This document shows positions 57,134 to 64,000 of a stretch of DNA of 64,000 nucleotides, in pieces (within the stretch, counting starts at the first letter, position 1; each line of letters begins with the position of its first letter). A model generated the notes under the pieces. The model was not told where the DNA came from. It saw only the letters and a list, made by a program, of their open reading frames with translations, and did not search any database. The DNA comes from Azospirillum sp. RU38E (GTDB taxonomy: Bacteria; Pseudomonadota; Alphaproteobacteria; Azospirillales; Azospirillaceae). The DNA is taken from positions 402,542 to 466,541 of the forward strand of contig NZ_FZOI01000002.1 in NCBI RefSeq assembly GCF_900188385.1. Reading direction: 5' to 3'. The translations under genes and the position numbers were made by a program.

Positions 57134-60100
57134 TTGCGCCTGTTGAACATTCGCATGAAGGGTTGGTTGCTGGCCGGATGCGCTGTGCTGGGCTTGGCCA
57201 GCATCGTCCAGGCGGGGCAGCCCCGGCTGCTGCGCTACCCGGATATCCACGGCAATCAGGTGGTCTTCTCCTATGCTGGGGATTTATGGATCGCCGCAAC
57301 CGATGGCGGGGCGGCCCGCCAGTTGACCAATGGGCCGGGGCTGGAGCTGTTCCCGAAATTCTCCCCTGACGGCAAATGGATTGCCTTTACCGGCCAATAT
57401 GGCGGGGATGAACAGGTCTTCATCATCCCGGCCAGCGGCGGCGCGCCGCGCCAGCTGACCTGGTACCCCGCGCGCGGGCCAATGGCCCCGCGCTCAGGCA
57501 GCGATAATCAGGTGACGGGCTGGAAGCCGGACGGGTCGGCCGTGCTGTTCCGGTCCTTCCAGGATGTACCGCAGGCCACCGATTCCCGGCTCTATACCGT
57601 TTCAGTGGATAATGGCACGGTGGAAACCCTGCCCATGGCCCGCAGCGGCAGCGGTACCTTCTCCCCTGATGGGAAGAAGCTGCTCTTCTCCCCGCTGTTC
57701 CGCGATTTTCGCACCTGGAAGCGTTATCAGGGCGGTTGGGCACCTGATCTCTATATCGCCGATCTTCAGAACCTGACGCTGACCAACATCACCAACACGC
57801 CGCGTACCGAGCGTGACCCGATGTGGACCGACAAGGGCATCTATTACCTGTCCGACCAGGACGGGCACATGAACCTGTATCAGGCCGGCGCAGACGGGGC
57901 CAATCCCCGTAAGCTGACCGATTTCACCGAGGATGGGGCCGACTTCGCCAGTGCCGACGCGGCGGGTGATGTGGTGATGCAGTTCGGCGCCGGCCTCAGG
58001 CTTTACGAAGCAAAAACCGGCAAGGTCCGGCCGCTGGATATTGACGTTCCGGCCACCGATGTCGACCGGATGCCGCGTCTGGTCGGGGGGACAGAAACGC
58101 TGGAATGGAGCGCCCTGGCCCCTGACGGGCAGCATGTGGCGATCATCAGCCGTGGCGATATTTTCATCATGCAGTCCGACCAGCAGGGGGCCGTGGTCAA
58201 CCTGACCCACAGCCCCGGCGCGCATGACCGTGATGCCGCTTGGTCGCCCGATGGCGGGCGCATCGCCTATTTCTCCGATGCCAGCGGGGATGAGGAAATC
58301 TGGGTGGTGCCCGCCGGCGGCGGCACCCCCCGGCAGGTGACGAAGAACAGCCAGACCCGCTATTACCGCCCGGTCTGGTCGCCCGATGGCGCGCATCTGG
58401 CCGTGCTGGACCGCGAAGGTACCCTGTTCAGCATAGACATGACCAATGGCGAACGCCGGAAGGTGGGCAGCACCAAATCCTGGGATCTGCGCCAATATGA
58501 ATGGTCGCCTGATGGGCGCTATCTCGCCTATGCCGAGTTACAGCCCAACGATATGCGCACCCTGCGCATCTGGGATTCGCGCAATGGCCAGACCGTCACC
58601 GCCACCGATCCCGCCTATGACAGTGGGGAACCGGTCTGGTCGCCGGATGGGCGCTATCTGGCCTTCCTGTCCGTGCGCGATGTGAACCTGCAGATCAGTG
58701 AGACCGAGTGGAACTTTGCCGCCACCCGGCAGACACGGCTTTATCTGCTGGCCCTGCAAAAGGACACACCCAACCCCTTCCCCAATGGCAGCCCCGCTGG
58801 CACCGAACCGGACAAGGGCAAGGACAAGGCGCCGGAGAGCCCGCCGCCGGTGGATATGGACGGGCTGGCCGACCGGCTGATCCCGGTACCGATCGGCAAG
58901 GATAATTACAGCGATCTGAATTTCGGCCCCGGCAACAGCCTGTTGTACCGCATCAGCGATGCCGCCAGCTTCGGGCAGGACGGGCCGGGCCAGAGCACGC
59001 TGTTCACCCTGTCGCTGGGCAAGGAGAAGCCCAACAAGATCACCGGCGACCTGATGGGCTATGAGCTGGATCGCCGGCAGCAGACCATCCTGCTGCGGCA
59101 GGGCAAGGCCGATCTGCGCGTCGCCGGCATCAGCCCCGGTGGGCTGGCAGGCGAGCCCAAGCGCCTGGAGCTGGAGCGCATCAACCTGCGCATCGACCCG
59201 CCGCAGGAATGGGCCGCCGTGTTTAACGAGGCCTGGCGGCTCTATCGGGATTATTTCTATGATCCCGGAATGCATGGCCATGACTGGAAGACCATCGGCG
59301 ATCATTACCGGGCCATGCTGCCGGCCCTGGGCAACCGGGCTGACCTGAATTACATCCTGGGCCAGATGATCGGCGACCTGAATGTCAGCCACGCCTATGC
59401 CAATGGCGGTGACCAGGAACTGCCCAAGCGACCCGATACCGGCCTGCTGGGCGCCCGTTTCACCTTCGACAAGGCGGCTGGGCTGTGGCGGATCACCAAG
59501 GTTTTTGAAGGGGACAGGGCCGATCCGCTCTACCGCTCGCCGTTGAACGCGCTGGGCAGCAAGGTCCGGCTGGGGGAATTCCTGCTGGCCATTGATGGCG
59601 TGCCCCTGGATGCCAGCACCCATCCCTATCAGGCCCTGGCCGGCAAGGCGGGACAGGTGGTTGAACTGGCGCTGGGCCAGTCACGCAATGTGGAACGCCG
59701 CCTGCTGGTCCGCACCCTGCGCAGCGAAGCACCCCTGCTGCGCCATGAGGAGCGGCTGGCGGCCCAGCGGCTGGTGGAGAAACTGTCCGGCGGCCGCGTC
59801 GGCTATGTGCATATCAGCGACATGACCAGCAACGGCCTGACGGAATTCGTCAAAGACTGGTATGGCCAGTTGCGCAAGGATGGGATCATCATCGATATCC
59901 GGGGCAATACCGGCGGCAATGTCTCCCGCATGATTCTGGAGCGGCTGTTGCGGCCAGCCTTCACACGCGGCTTCGTGCGCGGCGTGCAACAGCCGCAAAC
60001 CTATCCCTGGGGCGGTTATACGCAGGTCTTTACCGGGGAAATGGCCATGCTGGTCAGCGAGACCACCATGTCCGACGGCGACACCATGGCCTGGACCTTC

Positions 60101-60409
60101 AAACAGACCGGACGCGGGCCGCTAATCGGCAAGCGCACCTGGGGCGGGGTGATCGGCATCGGCGATCTGGGGCCGCTGCTGGATGGCGGCAGCGTGACGG
60201 TGCCGCAATATGCCCTGGCAGGCCCCAAGGGCGAATGGATCGTGGAAGGCGAAGGCGTCACCCCGGATATCGAGGTGGATTTCGACCAGCCGGCGATGCG
60301 GGGCGAACCGGATGCGCAACTGGTTACCGCCGTGCAGAATGTGCTGTCGCGCATCAAGGGCCATCCCGGCGATCTGGGCGGCCCCCAGCCCTATCCGGTG
60401 AAGCCGTAA
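57134..60409 (+). CDS. Tricorn protease-like S41 peptidase with beta-propeller
   Basis: About 1091 residues. I take the TTG at 57134 (AGGGAG six bases upstream); an ATG at 57155 is possible. A signal peptide (KGWLLAGCAVLGLASIVQA) is followed by tricorn beta-propeller repeats (many SPDG motifs, for example FSPDGKWIAF, WSPDGGRIAYFSD). After a Pro-rich linker the tricorn C1, PDZ and S41 core follow, with NVSHAY supplying the catalytic His and SETTMSDGDTMAW the Ser region, GIIIDIRGNTGG nearby. The family degrades oligopeptides. Here it is a secreted, likely periplasmic form, coupled to the TonB receptor. Confidence 0.92.
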   Translation: MRLLNIRMKGWLLAGCAVLGLASIVQAGQPRLLRYPDIHGNQVVFSYAGDLWIAATDGGAARQLTNGPGLELFPKFSPDGKWIAFTGQYGGDEQVFIIPASGGAPRQLTWYPARGPMAPRSGSDNQVTGWKPDGSAVLFRSFQDVPQATDSRLYTVSVDNGTVETLPMARSGSGTFSPDGKKLLFSPLFRDFRTWKRYQGGWAPDLYIADLQNLTLTNITNTPRTERDPMWTDKGIYYLSDQDGHMNLYQAGADGANPRKLTDFTEDGADFASADAAGDVVMQFGAGLRLYEAKTGKVRPLDIDVPATDVDRMPRLVGGTETLEWSALAPDGQHVAIISRGDIFIMQSDQQGAVVNLTHSPGAHDRDAAWSPDGGRIAYFSDASGDEEIWVVPAGGGTPRQVTKNSQTRYYRPVWSPDGAHLAVLDREGTLFSIDMTNGERRKVGSTKSWDLRQYEWSPDGRYLAYAELQPNDMRTLRIWDSRNGQTVTATDPAYDSGEPVWSPDGRYLAFLSVRDVNLQISETEWNFAATRQTRLYLLALQKDTPNPFPNGSPAGTEPDKGKDKAPESPPPVDMDGLADRLIPVPIGKDNYSDLNFGPGNSLLYRISDAASFGQDGPGQSTLFTLSLGKEKPNKITGDLMGYELDRRQQTILLRQGKADLRVAGISPGGLAGEPKRLELERINLRIDPPQEWAAVFNEAWRLYRDYFYDPGMHGHDWKTIGDHYRAMLPALGNRADLNYILGQMIGDLNVSHAYANGGDQELPKRPDTGLLGARFTFDKAAGLWRITKVFEGDRADPLYRSPLNALGSKVRLGEFLLAIDGVPLDASTHPYQALAGKAGQVVELALGQSRNVERRLLVRTLRSEAPLLRHEERLAAQRLVEKLSGGRVGYVHISDMTSNGLTEFVKDWYGQLRKDGIIIDIRGNTGGNVSRMILERLLRPAFTRGFVRGVQQPQTYPWGGYTQVFTGEMAMLVSETTMSDGDTMAWTFKQTGRGPLIGKRTWGGVIGIGDLGPLLDGGSVTVPQYALAGPKGEWIVEGEGVTPDIEVDFDQPAMRGEPDAQLVTAVQNVLSRIKGHPGDLGGPQPYPVKP

Positions 60410-60431
60410 CCGGAACTGCGGCCGGCGTTGT

Positions 60432-60590
60432 AATACTCAGTTGCCTTGATCAGAACCTATAGGTTCTGATCAAGGCCCTCAATCGCCGGCGCCAACATCC
60501 GTTGGCTTGGCTTCACGCGGCACGTGCCGCGCGGCGGCGGTCGCCGCCGTACCAAGTTGCGATGAGTTCACATCATCGCAACTTGGTATA
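60432..60590 (+). repeat. Structured intergenic repeat, copy D (long form)
   Basis: Left end TAATACTCAGTTGCC, H0 perfect 32-base palindrome (60444-60475). H1 GCCAAC-ATCC-GTTGGC (60491-60506), then TTGGCT; H2 CGCGGC-ACGT-GCCGCG (60516-60531); H3 CGGCGGC-GGTC-GCCGCCG (60532-60549); H4 16-base stem (60550-60565 with 60573-60588). Ends TTGGTATAA. Lies between the convergent tricorn and carboxylesterase genes, where it may also act as a transcription stop. Confidence 0.87.
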
Positions 60591-60620
60591 AGCGCCGGCC
60601 GCAGCAGTTTCACACTGTGT

Positions 60621-62159
60621 TTATTGTGCCGTCTTTTCCACCAGATCCAGACGGGCACGATAGGGATCATCGACAAAGCGCGGGCCTTCCTGGGTGAAGT
60701 CCAGGATCTTGTCAGCCTTGGGATCATAGGGCCCCCAGGCCGGGCCGCCCTTGGCCGACGGCACGCCATCGCGCGCGAAGGAAACGAAATATTCATGCGC
60801 CGCCTTGGACGTCGCCTCGTCCGCCGGCGTCACCTGCCCCGGATAGCGCACATTGATGGTGCGGAAGAAATAGGGGATTTCGCTGGCGTGCATGGCACCC
60901 GGCGTCTTCGCCCGGATGGAATCCGCGACATAGGAGAAGCGATAGGCAAAGGTCGGCACACCCCGCGCCACGGCGGCGCGGGCAACATAGCGGGCCGGCT
61001 CAATAAAGCCGCGATCGCCCATGATCTTCCAGATCACCATCGTGTCATTGGGGGCGGCATACAGGTTCTTGGCCTGCTCCGCCAGGGGGCCAAAGCTGGC
61101 CAGCACCGGTGCTACATCCTTGCCCATCGGGAAGCCATCCATGCCGGTGGCGCCCACCATCACCGGCACCTTGGTGGACCCGCCACCTTCGGCCAGGATC
61201 AGGGCCGGGTCGCGCGTCACCAGCTTGCCATCAACAATGGGGCCGGTCATGGTGCGCGGGCCGGCGGTGAAGAGGGATGCCATGCTGGCATCGGCCACCT
61301 TGTCCGCCGGCAGGGCGCGCAGGGCCTTCAGGCCGGCCGGTCCCTCATCCGTCACCCCGACGGATTGGGCGAAGGCAAGCCCGACCTTTTCCGCGGCACC
61401 CAAATCCAACATGCTCATCAGGCCGCCGGGGCGGCCGCCGCCGGACATGGCGATGGTCTTGGCGAACAAGCCCTTGGCCGGCTCCAGCGCCTGCAGCACA
61501 TTCACCGACCGGCCGCCGGCCGATTCCCCGAAAATGGTGACATTGGCCGGATCGCCCCCAAAGGCGGCGATATTACGCTTCACCCATTCCAGGGCTGCCA
61601 CCTGATCCATATAGCCGAAATTTCCCGTCGGCTTGCCCCCCGCCTCCGCCGTCAGGGCCGGATGGGCGAAGAAGCCCAGACGGCCGATCCGGTAATTGGC
61701 GCTGACCAGAATGACGCCGCTTTCGGCAAAGGCGCTGCCATCATAGACACCGGGCGAGGTGCCGCCATTGACGAAGCCACCGCCATAAATCCAGAACATC
61801 ACAGGCAGCTTGGCCCCTGGCTTGGCATTGGCCGGTGCCCAGACATTCAGATAAAGGCAATCCTCCCCCACCGGGCCGCCCAGCGGGGCGGCATCGCCGG
61901 GGAACGGCACCTGCTGGCAATCATTGCCGTAATCCTTGGCCGGTCGCACCCCCTGCCAGGGGGCGACCGGGGCCGGGGCCCGCCAACGCAGATCGCCGAC
62001 CGGCGGGGCCGCGAAGGGGACGCCCTTGAAGGCCAGCACCTTGCCCTGCTCCACCCCTTCCAGCGTACCGGAAGACACCTTCACTTGCGGGGCCGCTGCC
62101 AGCGCCGTGCTGGCCAGCAAGGGCAGGGCAATGGCGGCGGCAATCAATCGACGTAGCAT
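60621..62159 (-). CDS. Type B carboxylesterase
   Basis: 512 residues with a signal peptide (MLRRLIAAAIALPLLASTALAAA). Alpha/beta hydrolase with the oxyanion loop WIYGGGFVNGG, nucleophile Ser in TIFGESAGGRSVNVL and His in GAMHASEIPYFF. EDCLYLNVWAP is the second family signature. The acid residue sits in the segment GATGMDGF where most members have a Glu, so Asp may serve. GGAG lies eight bases before the ATG. It starts 17 bases after the GH3 stop and is the second gene of that unit. Confidence 0.92.
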   Translation of the reverse strand: MLRRLIAAAIALPLLASTALAAAPQVKVSSGTLEGVEQGKVLAFKGVPFAAPPVGDLRWRAPAPVAPWQGVRPAKDYGNDCQQVPFPGDAAPLGGPVGEDCLYLNVWAPANAKPGAKLPVMFWIYGGGFVNGGTSPGVYDGSAFAESGVILVSANYRIGRLGFFAHPALTAEAGGKPTGNFGYMDQVAALEWVKRNIAAFGGDPANVTIFGESAGGRSVNVLQALEPAKGLFAKTIAMSGGGRPGGLMSMLDLGAAEKVGLAFAQSVGVTDEGPAGLKALRALPADKVADASMASLFTAGPRTMTGPIVDGKLVTRDPALILAEGGGSTKVPVMVGATGMDGFPMGKDVAPVLASFGPLAEQAKNLYAAPNDTMVIWKIMGDRGFIEPARYVARAAVARGVPTFAYRFSYVADSIRAKTPGAMHASEIPYFFRTINVRYPGQVTPADEATSKAAHEYFVSFARDGVPSAKGGPAWGPYDPKADKILDFTQEGPRFVDDPYRARLDLVEKTAQ

Positions 62160-62176
62160 CAGCAGAACTCCAAGCT

Positions 62177-64000
62177 TCAGGAACCGTGACGGAAACCGAT
62201 TTTGTAAAGCGGATCGCCGCTGTCAGCCGGCAGGGCCGGCGACTGTTTGGCCACCGACTGCATGTTGGACGGCAATTCGAACGGCAACCGGCCTTGTGGT
62301 GCCACCTTGCCGGTCAGCGCATCGAACAGGGCCGCATCGGTGGCCCCGAACTCGGCAATCAAGGTGGCTGCGTGCGGCTTGATATTGGTCAGGATGGCGG
62401 GACGGTCCATGTAAACTGTGACGATCACCGGCACCTTGGCCGCCGCCTGGCGCACCAGGGCCAACCCGGCATCACCTTCCTTGAAATCAATGTCGCCCTC
62501 ATGCTGCATCCGCCCGAAGAAATGGTTGGGATGCAGGGTCTGGAACGGGGTTTTCAGACGGATCAGGGCGATATCCGCCTGATCCGGGCTGGCCACGATG
62601 GTGAAACCGGCGGCCTTGGCCGCAGCCTCATCCACGCCATGGATGAACAGGCGCTTGCCCCCGCCCGCCGGCAAAGGGGCCGGGCCCAGGCGGTTTTCCA
62701 GCATCACCAGCGCCTTGGCCTGCACCTGCCGCCCCTCTGCCAGCACATCGGCACGGCCGATGATCCCAGGGGCCGCAGCCGGATCGACGAACGGGTTTTC
62801 GAACAGGCCCTGTTCGAACTTCAGTTCCATGATGGTGGCGACCGCCGCATTCAGCCGGCTTTCCGGCAGCAGCCCCTGTTTCACCGCCGCCAGCAGCGGC
62901 AGGCCATCATTGACACCGCCGAACTGGTCAATCCCCGCCAACATGCCCTTGGCATAGCGCTGCGGCTGGGTCAGATCCTCCACACCCCAGGGGGTGGCGA
63001 TATCCTTGGGCTGCTGCGGCGGGTTGCCGGTGCGGCAACTTTCATTACAGTCATTGGTGATGGCCCAGTCCGACAGGATCAGGCCCTTGAATTTGTGCGT
63101 GCCGCGCAGCAGATCGGTCAGCATCTGCTTGTTATAACCGCCGCTGACGGCTTCCACCGGCTTGCCATCCAGGCTCAGGCCCTTCTGGATGGTGTAAGTC
63201 GGCATCACGCCGGTCACACCCGCCTCAAACGCACCCAGGAAGGCGGCGACATGGCGGTCAAAGCCGCCCCTGGTGAAATCGGTGAAGCGGCCATAATAAT
63301 TATGCCCGTCAAACCCATCGATCTGGGCGCCATAGCCCACCCAATGTTTCACCACGGTAGTGACACCACCGGGGGCCAGGCCCTTATCACCCCCCTGCAT
63401 CCCCTGCACATAGGCTTTCACCTGTGCCGCCACGCGGGCCGGGTCTTCGCCGAACGTACCGTTGATGCGCGACCAGCGCGGTTCGGTGGCCAGATCAGCC
63501 TGCGGCGACAGCGCCATATGGATTCCGACGGCGCGATATTCCGCCCGGATGCGATCAGCGAAATGCCGGGTCAGTGCTGGATCATCCAGCGCGCCAAAGC
63601 CCAAGGTTTCCGGCCATTGGGAAAAACCGCTGGCCTTTACACTCGCCCCACCCACCACCTGGAAATGGTTGCGCGGATCGGTGCTGATGGTCAGCGGGAT
63701 GCCCAGGCGGGTGCCGGCGGCGATCATCTGCAGGCGATTATTTTCCGCCGCGAAATCGGCGGGTGCGATGGCCATGCGGGTGATCAGGCTGTTGACATGC
63801 TGGTCGCGGATGATCGCTTCCGCTGCGGGCGTATCATAAGCCGGGCCGGGCGACAGCGGCCCGCCCTGCACCGGGGCCGTACCATGCACAGCAGCCCCGG
63901 CCTTTTCCTCCAGCGTCATCCGCGCCACCAGATCGGCGGCGCGGGCCTGCGCTGACAAGCGCCAATCTTCAAAAGGCGAGAGTTTGCCGTCACGGTCCAG
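62177..64000 (-). CDS. Glycoside hydrolase family 3 (partial, 5' end outside window)
   Basis: 607 residues to the window edge; the N-terminus is missing. The frame reads from the edge as LDRDGKLSPFEDWR followed by VARMTLEEKAG, the standard GH3 N-terminal region, so the ATG-like points further in are not the start. The (alpha/beta)8 domain has VVKHWVGYGAQ and catalytic Asp in LILSDWAITND. The C-terminal sandwich follows with VIVTVYMDRPAIL and the end GDPLYKIGFRHGS. GH3 enzymes remove beta-glucosyl, xylosyl or related residues. In operon with the carboxylesterase, fitting plant glycoside or glycoside-ester breakdown. Confidence 0.93.
   Translation of the reverse strand: MDRDGKLSPFEDWRLSAQARAADLVARMTLEEKAGAAVHGTAPVQGGPLSPGPAYDTPAAEAIIRDQHVNSLITRMAIAPADFAAENNRLQMIAAGTRLGIPLTISTDPRNHFQVVGGASVKASGFSQWPETLGFGALDDPALTRHFADRIRAEYRAVGIHMALSPQADLATEPRWSRINGTFGEDPARVAAQVKAYVQGMQGGDKGLAPGGVTTVVKHWVGYGAQIDGFDGHNYYGRFTDFTRGGFDRHVAAFLGAFEAGVTGVMPTYTIQKGLSLDGKPVEAVSGGYNKQMLTDLLRGTHKFKGLILSDWAITNDCNESCRTGNPPQQPKDIATPWGVEDLTQPQRYAKGMLAGIDQFGGVNDGLPLLAAVKQGLLPESRLNAAVATIMELKFEQGLFENPFVDPAAAPGIIGRADVLAEGRQVQAKALVMLENRLGPAPLPAGGGKRLFIHGVDEAAAKAAGFTIVASPDQADIALIRLKTPFQTLHPNHFFGRMQHEGDIDFKEGDAGLALVRQAAAKVPVIVTVYMDRPAILTNIKPHAATLIAEFGATDAALFDALTGKVAPQGRLPFELPSNMQSVAKQSPALPADSGDPLYKIGFRHGS

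Noticed and set aside
1-64000. CRISPR arrays, tRNA, rRNA, insertion sequences, prophage
   Set aside because: I looked for regularly spaced direct repeats, cloverleaf-like segments, rRNA signatures and transposase genes and saw none that I can support.

Overview
The window is high-GC chromosomal DNA from an alphaproteobacterium, most likely order Rhodospirillales, family Azospirillaceae (Niveispirillum/Nitrospirillum-like). This rests on the typical alphaproteobacterial order cbp3-like chaperone - DUF177 - rpmF - plsX - fabH - ihfA - merR, a K+-independent-type H+-pyrophosphatase, LuxI/LuxR quorum sensing, several TonB-dependent receptors and plant-polymer hydrolases. The genus is an inference from gene content, not from a database search.

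Layout. 1-2753: NlpC/P60 peptidase (cut by the window edge), MarR regulator, M17 aminopeptidase. 2859-4809: glutathione transferase and Fe-type alcohol dehydrogenase. 4811-10374: feruloyl-esterase/tannase, SGNH hydrolase and TonB receptor, read leftward, with a LacI-type dyad upstream. 10629-15601: thiolase, then a valine-catabolism operon (mmsA, acyl-CoA dehydrogenase, enoyl-CoA hydratase). 15821-18214: a large FkbM-TPR-glycosyltransferase-like protein. 18379-23789: XRE regulator, class III aminotransferase and PuuA-like ligase, then a YjbH outer-membrane protein. 23770-28578: macA-macB-nodT efflux operon. 28877-32440: large hybrid sensor kinase. 32652-33779: FAD oxidoreductase. 33923-37068: quorum-sensing island in which a LuxI-type synthase is in one operon with a cytochrome P450 and a ribbon-helix-helix protein, divergent from luxR, with a lux-box-like dyad between them. 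37123-42933: lytic-transglycosylase-like protein, the conserved housekeeping block and bamE. 43158-49739: hppA, fliL, TAXI binding protein, HupE-like protein, transglutaminase-like protein, GST. 49866-60409: S46 dipeptidyl-peptidase, an unknown AT-rich gene, a tandem glycine riboswitch, a large TonB receptor and a tricorn-like S41 peptidase. 60621-64000: type B carboxylesterase and a GH3 glycosidase (cut by the edge).

Four copies of one intergenic element (about 127-159 bp) lie at 10486, 18988, 42933 and 60432. Each is a string of hairpins whose loops are conserved (ATCC, a four-base ACGT-like loop, GGTC) while the stems differ but keep pairing. This compensatory pattern is the strongest unexplained structure in the window. 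The other top candidates are the luxI-P450-RHH operon, the glycine riboswitch placed ahead of a TonB receptor, and a terminator-ended hairpin-rich segment at 53241-53413 that may be an unrecognised small RNA.

Functionally the window describes a surface-scavenging heterotroph. Ester- and glycoside-cleaving enzymes and peptidases are paired with TonB receptors, amino-acid and amine catabolism feeds CoA intermediates, and quorum sensing, a hybrid kinase and several small regulators provide control.
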